Below, piece by piece: positions 53,094-61,571 of a stretch of 64,000 nucleotides of DNA. This stretch comes from Paenibacillus psychroresistens. Lineage in GTDB: Bacteria; Bacillota; Bacilli; Paenibacillales; NBRC-103111. The notes below the pieces were generated by a model that was not told where the DNA came from, ran no database searches, and saw nothing but the letters and a program-made list of their open reading frames with translations. The stretch is taken from positions 7,713,501 to 7,777,500 of the forward strand of contig NZ_CP034235.1 in assembly GCF_009728935.1 (NCBI RefSeq), written 5' to 3'. Both the position numbers and the translations under genes were made by a program. Numbering within the stretch: position 1 is the first letter of the stretch; every line of letters starts with the position of its first letter.

Positions 53094-53508
53094 GCACCTT
53101 GTTGAGCGCTATTAGCCGCAATCCGTAAAACAAGGTGCAGAAATGCACCTTGTTGAGTGCTATCAGCCGCAACTCATGAATCAAGGTGCAGAAATGCACC
53201 TTGTTGAGCGCTATCAGCCGCAACTCATGAATCAAGGTGCAGAAATGCACCTTGTTGAGTGCTATCAGCCTCAATTCATGAATCAAGGTGCAGAAATGCA
53301 CCTTGTTGAGCGTTATCAGCCGCAATCCATGAATCAAGATGCAGAAATGCACCTTGTTGAGCACTATCAGCCGCAATCCATGAATCAAGGTGCAGAAATG
53401 CACCTTGTTGAGTGCTATCAGCCGCAACTCATGAATCAAGGTGCAGAAATGCACCTTGTTGAGTGCTATCAGCCGCAACTCATGAATCAAGGTGCAGAAA
53501 TGCACCTG
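53094..53508. repeat. Eight tandem 51-bp repeats, each with a GNRA-loop hairpin
   Basis: Eight units of exactly 51 bases from 53094 to 53501 plus a 7-base partial copy. Each junction carries AAGGTGCAGAAATGCACCTT: an 8-bp perfect stem closed by GAAA, extended by flanking C-G pairs. The 12-bp middle (GCTATCAGCCGC) is nearly constant, and differences are almost all C/T transitions. Because 51 is divisible by 3, long ORFs appear on both strands, but the changes alter residues freely and there is no ribosome binding site. I read it as non-coding; one unit has a broken stem (AAGATGCA at 53336-53343). Confidence 0.9.
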
Positions 53509-53534
53509 AGTAAATTGAGGCTTTCTCAATCTAG

Positions 53535-55039
53535 CTAATCTTCGATAATTACCAGTATTAAATAAGAATATTCCTGCTTTATCGAATCAGCAATTACCAT
53601 CAGCTTCTGAACGCCTTCTTCTATCAAATCCTGTTGAATATAGGAAAAATTCAGGCGAATCCAATCATCAAGGTGACCTAGCGGATCACAGATGCTACCT
53701 GGCACGAATGCGATAGATTGCTGCAAGCTTCGTTCCAAAAGCAGGTCAACGGCTACCCCCTTGGGCAGCTGGACCCATAAGCTTAAACCGCCTTTTGGGC
53801 TGGTCCAGCTCCAATTTGAAGCAGATAGAACCTGCTCCATCTTCTCTTTGCGAATCTGCAAAGCAATCCTTAGCTTTGCCACATGCTCCTGAAGCCTTTT
53901 TGAAAAAAAATAAAGCAAGAAAATCTTCTGATTAAGCAGAGGCGATCCGTTGTCTAACAAGGCTTTAACTGGCATAAGGCTCTTCATAATAGAAGATCGA
54001 GCTGCTATAACTGCCACTCTAAGTCCAGGCGCAATATATTTACTAAAGCTGCTTATATAAATGACATAACCCTCAGTATCATAGGAGAAAATGGGCGGCG
54101 GAGGTGACTCTTCGAAATAAATATCATGAAAAACATCATCCTCCACCAGCATACATTTATATCGCTCTGCCAATTCTACCAGCAGCTTGCGCTGCCAAGC
54201 TGGCACGGTAAAGCCAGTTGGATTATGAAAGGTTGGATTCATGTAAAAAAGCCGCGGCTTCGCTCGTTTCATCCATCCTTCGATCTGCTCGAGATCATAA
54301 CCGTCCGGATGAATATCTACTGGCAGCAATCGTATATTCTGCTGCCTAAAATATCGATAGCCGCACTATATGTAGGTCGCTCAATCATTACGGCATCTCC
54401 AGGTCTAAGCAGCGCCCGTGAAATCAGATCAATAGCTTGCTGAGCACCAGATGTAATCAGGAGATCCACCTCGGATACCTCAATTCGATATTTTTCAATA
54501 AAATAATTGGCTAACGCTTCACGAAGCTCAGGATCACCCTGCACAGATGAATAAGTTCCAAGTACCTTAGGATATAAATCAAACACTTTTTTCACATACT
54601 CAGACATATATATATTCGGCAGCAAATTGGGATTAATCAGCGCTTCGGACATAGGATATTTCACTGGGATTTGATGAATATCCGAGAGGCGGCTGCGATT
54701 GACGTAAACATTTTCTGCCCGATAATCCCATGATACCTCCTCCTTATCTGCATCAACTGTTACATTCTTGAGAAGAGGATTAACATAATAACCCGACTTT
54801 TCCTTCACATAAACAATATTATCCTGCTTGAGCTGCTGATAGGCTTTAAAGACCGTTAAGCGGTGCAGCTTCATCCGTTCAGCCATTAATCGCACAGAAG
54901 GCAGCTTATCGTGTTCTTGCCATTCACCCTGCTCAATACCTGCTAAAACCATATTATAAGCAGCTTTAAACCGAGAATTTACAACATTCGCTTGCAGCTC
55001 ATTCTCATTTCTCATCTCATCGCCTCTTTCAGGCCACAT
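53535..55039 (-). pseudogene. MocR-type regulator (GntR + aminotransferase), single-base frameshift
   Basis: Two frames make one protein of about 500 residues. 55039-54317: GntR winged helix ('YNMVLAGIEQGEWQEHDKLPSVRLMAERMKLHRLTVFKAYQQL') and the start of a fold-type I aminotransferase up to 'RPTYSAAIDILGS'. 54329-53535: 'NIRLLPVDIHPDG' through the PLP Lys in 'SSFSKYIAPGLR' to the end. Loss of one C in 'GGCAGCAGAATA' near 54337-54340 explains the shift. MocR proteins use PLP to regulate a divergent gene. The ribosome binding site is weak; the start may be the ATG at 55015. A sequencing error is possible. Confidence 0.85.
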
Positions 55040-55093
55040 CAGTAAATAAAGCTATATGGAGGTTTATCTCTATTCTAAATTCCACTCGTGAAT

Positions 55094-55134
55094 TCTGTTC
55101 TATTTATTATTCCATCTGTTCTATACCTATTCCA
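55094..55134. promoter_or_regulatory. Tandem direct repeats between the MocR and DMT genes
   Basis: TCTGTTCTAT...ATTCCA occurs twice in a row (55094-55114 and 55115-55134), 20-21 bases apart. MocR/GabR-type regulators bind direct repeats in the divergent intergenic region, so this is the likely operator. Confidence 0.6.
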
Positions 55135-55163
55135 TTATAGTGTATATAAGAGGTGAACATCTA

Positions 55164-56016
55164 ATGATTCTTATCAACTATGTATTTATGTGCTTAATCT
55201 TTGGAACAACTTTTCTCGCGATCAAAATCGGGGTGGACGCCGGGCCCCCCCCTTTCCTCTCAGCAGGAAGTCGCTTCTTCATCGCCGGCTTAATCATCTT
55301 CCTTTGGATGTTATGGAAGCGCAGGATCTCTATATCCTCACTTCTACGAATAGAGTTTATGATCATCGGGATGACCAGCACCTTTATTACATTCTCATCG
55401 TTATATTGGGCCGAACAGCATGTCTCCTCAGGCATTGCTGCTATGCTGTCTTCCACGGGACCTATTATGATTCTGAGCATGCAATCGATTTTCCTGCGTC
55501 AGGCTATAACTCGTCAGGCTAAAACATAATTTGATTTGGGGTGTAAGCTGTTTGCTAATTCTAATTGGTGAAGTTGGATACTCTGCAGGTACTCTGTATT
55601 CTCGCAAAACTATGCTTCGCGTCAAGGAGATCTCTCCCATCACGGTCAACGCTATCCAGATGATGTATGTCGGAGCTGGCATGTTATTGATTTCTTTAAT
55701 GTTCGAGCATTTCCATCCAGAATCCATTAATCTAGTTTCATCAGCAAGCTCAATGCTTTATCTAATCGTTATCGGCTCCATGATCGGCCACAGCTTGTAT
55801 TACTGGCTGCTTGCCAAAACGAACGCCGTCTTCCCAGCCACTTGGCTTTATATCTCGCCTGTCATTGCCCTTATCATAGGTGCACTGTGGTACAACGAAA
55901 GTGTCTCCTTGTCTTCCATACTTGGCGCCTTACTAACCTTATCTGGCATAATAATGGCTAATCTTGATGATTTGAAGGCTTTAGCCGTGAGTCGTTTTCC
56001 TATTAGGCAACGATAA
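55164..56016 (+). pseudogene. EamA/DMT family transporter, interrupted
   Basis: The frame from 55164 (ATG eight bases after GAGGTG) encodes the first EamA domain ('MCLIFGTTFLAIKIG', 'YWAEQHVSSGIAAMLSSTGPIMILSMQSIFL') and stops at 55529. The next frame, open from about 55531, encodes the second EamA domain ('YSAGTLYSRKTML', 'SMIGHSLYYWLLAKTNAVFPATWLYISPVIALIIGALWYNESVS'). About 25-30 residues expected between them are missing. A direct repeat CGTCAGGCTA at 55497 and 55513 marks the breakpoint. EamA transporters need both halves, so it is probably non-functional. Confidence 0.8.
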
Positions 56017-56022
56017 GCAAAC

Positions 56023-56589
56023 CTATATGCTATACACATAAACCTTAGTCCGATATAAGTCTCCGCACGTCACTATCCGCTCAGGCTCCCAGCCAGACAG
56101 CGCAAAACAAACGCTTATGATTCGTGTTCCAGGCGAGAGTCGATTATTAGCCATCTCGCTTAGCCGTTTCATCGCACCAGGGTATAAATAACAAACGATC
56201 ACATCATTTGCACCATACGGATACGTATAAATATCAGCTTTAATAAACGTAATACTCTCACGAGAAATACCGTTCACTGTTGATGCCCAGCGTAAAAAAA
56301 CCCGCGAAATCCACAATGGGACCGGCGAATTCTCTAAGCCAACTATTTTCCAGCCTGTACATTGTCTCGCCAAATGCAATCCAAGCGTACCCCAGCCTGA
56401 GCCCGCTTCGACGATTGTTCCAGTTCCAGAAAGCCGATTGATCTCACTCGCTACCGTTGAACGGACTTTGACCGATGAAGGCATTGGAGATATCCCATTC
56501 CGCCAGCTAACAAACACAATCGAGAGCATCGCGAGAAATACAATGCCTAACATTACATAGGATAAACCTGTATTAAGGGAACTAATCAT
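56023..56589 (-). CDS. Membrane-anchored SAM-dependent methyltransferase-like protein
   Basis: 188 residues. An N-terminal TM helix ('LSYVMLGIVFLAMLSIVFVSW') precedes a small Rossmann methylase with 'IVEAGSGWGTLGLHLAR' (motif I), 'VGLENSPVPLWISRVFL' and 'NDVIVCYLYPGAMKRLSEM'. The layout matches short membrane-bound methyltransferases related to protein Lys methylases, but the substrate is unknown. It lies 23 bases downstream of the helicase gene and is convergent to the DMT pseudogene. Confidence 0.82.
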   Translation of the reverse strand: MISSLNTGLSYVMLGIVFLAMLSIVFVSWRNGISPMPSSVKVRSTVASEINRLSGTGTIVEAGSGWGTLGLHLARQCTGWKIVGLENSPVPLWISRVFLRWASTVNGISRESITFIKADIYTYPYGANDVIVCYLYPGAMKRLSEMANNRLSPGTRIISVCFALSGWEPERIVTCGDLYRTKVYVYSI

Positions 56590-56612
56590 CTCTGTTGCCC
56601 CCTTTAATTTAA

Positions 56613-58061
56613 TTATTTTTTGTTCGCTTCGTACACCTTTAATTGCTTACCTTTAATCGTTGTTGTTTTCATTGCTTTAATGACGAGCATTCCCTTGCCG
56701 TTGAGAATATCCACATACGAAATATTCTCTTCAATCGTAATGATTCCGATATCCTCGACAGTTACCCCTTCAATCTTGGCAATCGTCCCGACAAAATCAA
56801 CAGCCCTAAGCTTCTTCTTCTTGCCTCCATTAAAAAACAGCTTGAGAATCTCTTTATTCAAATTCTCACTTTTTTCCTTCTTTACAGGAGGCTGAGTGCT
56901 CATTTTCGCATCAAATGTAGCTTTAGCAGCTGCTACTTCTTCCTTGGACGGAGCTTCCTTTTGCTGAATTTCAAACCCAATGTAGCCTTCTATATCGCTT
57001 AAAAATTTATCTTCATGCGGCGTAACAAAGCTGATAGCAATTCCTGTTTTGCCGGCACGCCCGGTTCTTCCCGTTCGGTGGACATAGCTTTCCTTGGTTA
57101 AAGGAAGATCATAATTGATCACATGAGTAATACTATCAATATCGATCCCTCTTGCCGCAACATCCGTCGCTACCAAGTAACGGTATTCGCCTCTTTTAAA
57201 CTCATTCATTACCTTAAAACGATCCTCTTGCACCATACCGCCATGGATCTTATCACACGTATAACCAATCCGATCCAATTCGTTAGCAACATGATCGACC
57301 TGCTCCTGCGTCCGACAAAAAACAATGCAGCTGTCTGGATTTTCGAGAGTTGTAATGTCTTTAAATAAACTGAATTTATCATTTTCTCTCACGATATAAA
57401 GCGAATGATCTATTTTAACGGTTGAACTTTCCGTTGTTTCGATCTCGATATCAAGCGGGTTGTTCATATAGCGATGGCATAGATTTTCTACATCCTTCGG
57501 CAAAGTCGCGGAGAATAACATCGTCATGCGCTCTTTAGGCAATGCTTTAATAATCGACTCCACTTGATCAATAAAGCCCATTCTCAGCATTTCATCCGCT
57601 TCATCTATCACGAGATATTCCAGACGCTCCAAATCAAACGAACCTCTCTCAATATGGTCCAATACCCGTCCTGGCGTACCTACTACGAAATGGCTTTTCT
57701 GCTTTAGCTCCGTTTTTTGTTTAATGAAGGGCTCTTTGCCATAAATCGCTGTTGCTTTTATCCGTTTATATCTACCTATATTAGTAATATCTTCTTTGAC
57801 CTGTGCAGCAAGCTCTCTTGTTGGAGTTAGGATTAAGACCTGTGGCTTATTCTCTTCCCAATCTACCATTTCACATAGCGGAATGCCGAATGCAGCCGTC
57901 TTGCCGCTGCCTGTTTGTGATTTCACAGCAATATCCCGCTTCGTAAGCGCGATTGGAATTACTTTACTTTGTACCTCTGTTGGCTTGGTATAACCCAAGC
58001 TTTCTAATGCACGGACGATTTCTTCACTTAATGTATAATCACTAAAGCTGCTTGCACTCAT
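56613..58061 (-). CDS. dbpA: DEAD-box RNA helicase DbpA/YxiN
   Basis: 482 residues. Q motif ('YTKPTEVQSKVIP'), motif I 'SQTGSGKT', Ia 'PTRELAAQ', II 'DEAD' ('VIDEADEMLRMG'), III 'SAT', V 'ATDVAARGIDI', VI 'HRTGRTGRAG'. The C-terminal 75 residues ('KLRAVDFVGTIAKIEGVTVEDIGIITIEENISYVDILNGKGMLVIKAMKTTTIKGKQLKV') are the DbpA RNA-binding domain, which recognises hairpin 92 of 23S rRNA, so the protein acts in large-subunit assembly. Length matches Bacillus YxiN. Confidence 0.95.
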   Translation of the reverse strand: MSASSFSDYTLSEEIVRALESLGYTKPTEVQSKVIPIALTKRDIAVKSQTGSGKTAAFGIPLCEMVDWEENKPQVLILTPTRELAAQVKEDITNIGRYKRIKATAIYGKEPFIKQKTELKQKSHFVVGTPGRVLDHIERGSFDLERLEYLVIDEADEMLRMGFIDQVESIIKALPKERMTMLFSATLPKDVENLCHRYMNNPLDIEIETTESSTVKIDHSLYIVRENDKFSLFKDITTLENPDSCIVFCRTQEQVDHVANELDRIGYTCDKIHGGMVQEDRFKVMNEFKRGEYRYLVATDVAARGIDIDSITHVINYDLPLTKESYVHRTGRTGRAGKTGIAISFVTPHEDKFLSDIEGYIGFEIQQKEAPSKEEVAAAKATFDAKMSTQPPVKKEKSENLNKEILKLFFNGGKKKKLRAVDFVGTIAKIEGVTVEDIGIITIEENISYVDILNGKGMLVIKAMKTTTIKGKQLKVYEANKK

Positions 58062-58219
58062 AGATAAACCCCTTTTATTGGTTAAAATTTTATTTTTTAT
58101 TTCCCATTAATCTCATTATCCCTCATTCAGAGGCTAAAAACCATTCATTGCAAACCTGAACTTGATTTCTGCCTTTATAAGGCTAGATTATTCGACATTT
58201 TTTGCACAATCATTTCCTT

Positions 58220-58263
58220 AAAAAGCCTTCTGCTCAACATCAATTTCATGTTGAACAGAAGGC
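58220..58263 (-). terminator. Terminator of the PNPOx-like gene
   Basis: On the minus strand a 16-bp stem (GCCTTCTGTTCAACAT with its partner, one G-U) and a 7-nt loop are followed by five T, 17 bases after the stop codon. Confidence 0.9.
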
Positions 58264-58279
58264 GATTACTAACTTAATT

Positions 58280-58714
58280 CTATGATTCCCATATCTCACT
58301 TTTCATCGATTTTCCATCCGAGTAAAGAATCCTCTGTGGTTTAATAACTAGCACAACATAATTAGGATCCTCTGGACCCTCAAACCATATTTTAAACGTA
58401 TCCTTCCAGAGCTTTTTCCGTAAGCCTCCATCCGAAGAAACACTAGCTGTTCCTTCAACCTGCAAGGTTTCCGACTCCCAATCCCCATTAAAACCAGTAA
58501 TGATATGAACGTGTGGATTTTCTATCAGTTCTTCAACCTTGTGTGTTTTCTTACTGGTAACCAATAAGATATTTATGCCATCATGAAACAGGGCCATATA
58601 CCGAACATGTGGTTTAGTACCTTCAATAGTTGCCAAGGAACATACTTGATTCGCATCCAGCACTTTTTTAATTTTGTCGGTTAGGTTGGTTTGACTCAGA
58701 CTGACTTGACTCAT
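58280..58714 (-). CDS. Pyridoxamine 5'-phosphate oxidase-like FMN-binding protein
   Basis: 144 residues from the ATG at 58714, nine bases after AAGGAG. Split-barrel flavin fold: 'VLDANQVCSLATIEGTKPHVRYMALFHDGINILLVTSKKTHKVEELIENPHVHIITGF'. Similar short proteins are called general stress protein 26. The catalytic residues of true PdxH are not all present, so it is more likely an FMN or F420-like cofactor-binding stress protein. Confidence 0.88.
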   Translation of the reverse strand: MSQVSLSQTNLTDKIKKVLDANQVCSLATIEGTKPHVRYMALFHDGINILLVTSKKTHKVEELIENPHVHIITGFNGDWESETLQVEGTASVSSDGGLRKKLWKDTFKIWFEGPEDPNYVVLVIKPQRILYSDGKSMKSEIWES

Positions 58715-58861
58715 CTTCAATCACTCCTTTAAATTATATTCCTATATAACTTACCCTACTTTTAGCGATGTAAAACAATCTGCCCCACTATTTGCCGTTC
58801 TGTATTCTATTTCACAAGAATACAATTACGTGTACAAGCTTTTACAAGGGGGAATTGGATT

Positions 58862-59494
58862 GTGAATATCTTTTTTACCTATATGATTCTTGGTGTATCT
58901 TTATCCGCTCCAATCGGACCGATCAATGCTGCTCAGCTGGACAAGGGTATTAAATATGGCTTTCTACATGCATGGCTTGTTGGGCTAGGGGCTATGCTTG
59001 CTGACGTGGTTTACATGCTGTTGATTTACTTTGGACTAGCGCACTTTCTTAACACGCCCTTCATGAAAACCTTTCTTTGGGCATTTGGCTGCTTCGTTCT
59101 GATTTACACAGGAATTGAGAGCTTGCTTAATCTTAGAAAGAACCAAGCAGCTGCTCGCGTCACAAGCAAGGATGTATCTGCCGCTAAGTCTTTTTTCTCA
59201 GGTTTTCTAATGGCCTTGACTAATCCATTGAATATTCTTTTTTGGCTCGGGATTTATGGATCGATCTTAGCCAAAACAGTGGAGACTTATGGTATGCGAT
59301 ATGTGTTTATTTATAGCTTGGGCATATTTCTTGGCATCTTGCTTTGGGATGTCATTATGGCGACTATAGCCAGCACCGTATTCAAATGGGGCAGCAAGCA
59401 AATTATTCAGGTTATTTCGGGAATGGCTAGCGTTTCATTAATCGGCTTTGGTCTCTATTTCGGCTATCAAGCTGTTAAAGCATTATTGTTATAA
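58862..59494 (+). CDS. LysE family translocator
   Basis: 210 residues with six TM helices and the LysE signature near the N-terminus ('YMILGVSLSAPIGPINAAQLDKGIKYGF') plus 'FFSGFLMALTNPLNILFWLGIYGS'. These carriers export amino acids or related small metabolites by proton antiport. The start is GTG, nine bases after AAGGGGG. Monocistronic or paired with the YqcI-type gene 70 bases downstream. Confidence 0.92.
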   Translation: MNIFFTYMILGVSLSAPIGPINAAQLDKGIKYGFLHAWLVGLGAMLADVVYMLLIYFGLAHFLNTPFMKTFLWAFGCFVLIYTGIESLLNLRKNQAAARVTSKDVSAAKSFFSGFLMALTNPLNILFWLGIYGSILAKTVETYGMRYVFIYSLGIFLGILLWDVIMATIASTVFKWGSKQIIQVISGMASVSLIGFGLYFGYQAVKALLL

Positions 59495-59565
59495 GCAAGG
59501 CATTCACCTAGATAGTCTCCTCTACATACACATATTACGTGCATAGTGAAGGAGGATTAGAACAG

Positions 59566-60303
59566 ATGTCTGAACTATTTTCAAAAAGCAGGTTGGACCA
59601 ACATCCGTCAACGTTACGTAATTGGCAACTGCAAGCTTATAATGATTTTGCAGCAATGCTTAACGATGATGAGAATGCGTACCCCTGTATTCCTGGTAAA
59701 CAAGGCTTTCTGGCGGATCATTTACGTTTCGGCTTTATCCCTGACCCAAATTCGGAGGCTGCTTCCCGAGAGCTTGCAAGCTTATTAATGCAATATGGAC
59801 AAATTTCCAGAGAAACCGGAAAATATGCCTCTCTAGTCGTTTTTACCCAGCCTTTAGAGGGTGTTCAGAAAAAATCGATTGAAGAGTATGAACATGTATT
59901 CTGGGAACTAATGAATAAAGTAAACTCTTATGATCAAAAAGCATGGCCACCCGAGGTTTCCAGAGATCCCTCGCAAGCCTCTTGGGAGTTCTGTTTTGAT
60001 GGCAATCCTTATTTCATATTTTGTGCCACCCCTGCACATACCATTCGTAAAAGTAGACACTTCTCCTCTCTCTTGCTCGCTTTTCAACCCCGCTGGGTGT
60101 TCGCTGATATCAATGATTCCACTCCGTTTGGGCTAAAAATCAAGAAAGCTATACGCAGCCGCTTAGTCGAATATGATGGAATTCCTGCGCATCCTTCACT
60201 GAATTGGTATGGGCAAAAAGACAATCTAGAATGGAAGCAGTATTATCTTAGAGATGATGACCAGGTTCCTGCCCAGTGCCCATTTGCAAAGATGAAGCTT
60301 TGA
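59566..60303 (+). CDS. YqcI/YcgG family protein
   Basis: 245 residues from the ATG at 59566, about ten bases after GGAGG. Family features: 'YPCIPGKQGFLADHLRFGFI' near the N-terminus, 'SYDQKAWPPEVSRDPSQASWEFCFDGNPYFIFCATPAH' in the middle and the terminal 'CPFAKM'. The conserved Cys/His residues suggest a redox or haem-binding role, but the function of the family is unknown. Confidence 0.9.
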   Translation: MSELFSKSRLDQHPSTLRNWQLQAYNDFAAMLNDDENAYPCIPGKQGFLADHLRFGFIPDPNSEAASRELASLLMQYGQISRETGKYASLVVFTQPLEGVQKKSIEEYEHVFWELMNKVNSYDQKAWPPEVSRDPSQASWEFCFDGNPYFIFCATPAHTIRKSRHFSSLLLAFQPRWVFADINDSTPFGLKIKKAIRSRLVEYDGIPAHPSLNWYGQKDNLEWKQYYLRDDDQVPAQCPFAKMKL

Positions 60304-60387
60304 ATAATAAAAGAATAAATTGTCATATGAGCTGATGTTTGCTATGATTTCTCTAAAGATAGCTAATTTCATAACAATTGTGGTGAA

Positions 60388-60432
60388 GCACACCCAACTT
60401 CTGGCTTTATGCCTAGTTGGAGTGTGTTTTTT
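60388..60432 (+). terminator. Rho-independent terminator
   Basis: CACACCCAACT pairs with AGTTGGAGTGTG (one bulged A), with an inner GGC/GCC stem, followed by six or more T, 85 bases after the YqcI-type gene. Confidence 0.85.
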
Positions 60433-60455
60433 CTGTCTATAGACGTTAACTCAGC

Positions 60456-60486
60456 TTGGTCAGGCAGAAAAGGAATGTGGTATAAT
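60456..60486 (+). promoter_or_regulatory. Extended -10 promoter of the Rpn-type gene
   Basis: TGGTATAAT (60478-60486) is a TGn-extended -10 with a perfect hexamer; TTGGTC at 60456-60461 is a distant (19-base) -35. The inferred start is only about ten bases from the ATG, so the leader is very short. Confidence 0.5.
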
Positions 60487-60503
60487 AAGGGGGATCTGAG
60501 TGG

Positions 60504-61553
60504 ATGAATGAAAAACGCAAAGCTCGTAGTAAACAGAACAAACAAGAACGAATAAAGCTAGACCAGATCATGCGAGTATTATTCAAATTATCGAAGAATT
60601 TGACGATTGAGCTGATCAACGGATTATTTAATGAAACCTTCTATGGACCTGAAGTGAAAATTCGTTATGGGAACAGTGAATTTATCAGTGACGAGTATGA
60701 TCGGATCATCGGCGATATGTTCATCACCGTGGAGTCCAAGCACAAAACGTTCCATTTTCATATTGAGTTTCAAACCTTAAACGATGAGACAATGGTTATT
60801 CGCATGTTCCGCTATGGCTTCGAGAAAGCACTCGAGCATGCTACATCATTGGAAGCTAATAACAAAGTGCCACGGGAAAAGAAAGTTTTCTTATTTCCAA
60901 AGCAGCTTGTCATTTTTCTAGAAGAGAATGAAGCCGTCGATGACACTTTATCCTTGATTCTACGACTTTCCAACGGTCATGAGCTTACTTACGATGTTGA
61001 TGTGATGAAGTATTGGAAGCACACTCCTGAATCTTTAAGACATCAACGGATGTATGCTCTCCTTCCACTGCTCGTATTTCAATCGCGTAAGCGCATGAGA
61101 ACAATAAGCACCAGCAATCGGCCTGAGACTGAGAAACGTCAGTTAATGGCTGCACAATTTGAACAATTAAAACGGACGATCCAACAAACCTTAGAAGTGC
61201 TTGGAGAATTGCATGATACGCATCAAATAAAAGTCGGAGATTTAGAACGAATCTTGCGTGTCATCCAAAACATAACAGACTACTTATACAACCGATATGG
61301 ACAATACAAAGAAATGGAAGAGGAGATAAACCATATGCGTAAATCTATTTTCGATCCTAAGATTAGAAAAGAAGCTAAGTTAGAGGGGAAAAAGGAAGGC
61401 AAGTTAGAGGGCAAGCTCGAAGGAAAGCTCGAAGGAAAGAAAGAAGGTAAAGAGGAAGTAGCAAAACGCATGCTGCTTAAAGGATTAGACATTCCATCCA
61501 TTGTCGAGTTCACTGGTTTTACTAAAGAAGAAGTGGAGCAGCTTCAGCAATGA
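60504..61553 (+). CDS. Rpn/PD-(D/E)XK nuclease family protein
   Basis: 349 residues. The N-terminal half has the PD-(D/E)XK layout of the Rpn/transposase-associated nucleases: 'RIIGDMFITVESKHKTFHFHIEFQT' (Asp, then Glu-x-Gln) followed by 'RMFRYGFEKALEHA' and 'LVIFLEEN'. The C-terminal 60 residues carry a run of K/L-EGK repeats ('LEGKLEGKLEGKKEGK') and end in 'ITGFTKEEVEQL'-like helix, typical of the family. Such proteins promote recombination and are scattered as genomic orphans. There are no terminal inverted repeats, so it is not an insertion sequence. Confidence 0.85.
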   Translation: MNEKRKARSKQNKQERIKLDQIMRVLFKLSKNLTIELINGLFNETFYGPEVKIRYGNSEFISDEYDRIIGDMFITVESKHKTFHFHIEFQTLNDETMVIRMFRYGFEKALEHATSLEANNKVPREKKVFLFPKQLVIFLEENEAVDDTLSLILRLSNGHELTYDVDVMKYWKHTPESLRHQRMYALLPLLVFQSRKRMRTISTSNRPETEKRQLMAAQFEQLKRTIQQTLEVLGELHDTHQIKVGDLERILRVIQNITDYLYNRYGQYKEMEEEINHMRKSIFDPKIRKEAKLEGKKEGKLEGKLEGKLEGKKEGKEEVAKRMLLKGLDIPSIVEFTGFTKEEVEQLQQ

Positions 61554-61571
61554 CTCATCAAAATAACCTCA

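Noticed and set aside
53094..53508. CRISPR array
   Set aside because: The whole 51-base unit is repeated with no unique spacers, and no cas genes are present.
53056..53529. A 157-codon minus-strand ORF (and a 131-codon plus-strand ORF at 53143-53538) encoding 17-residue repeats
   Set aside because: They arise because the 51-base repeat is a multiple of three. There is no ribosome binding site, both strands are open, and variation between units is not synonymous.
60504..61553. Insertion sequence around the PD-(D/E)XK gene
   Set aside because: No terminal inverted repeats or target duplications were seen; the family occurs as stand-alone genes.
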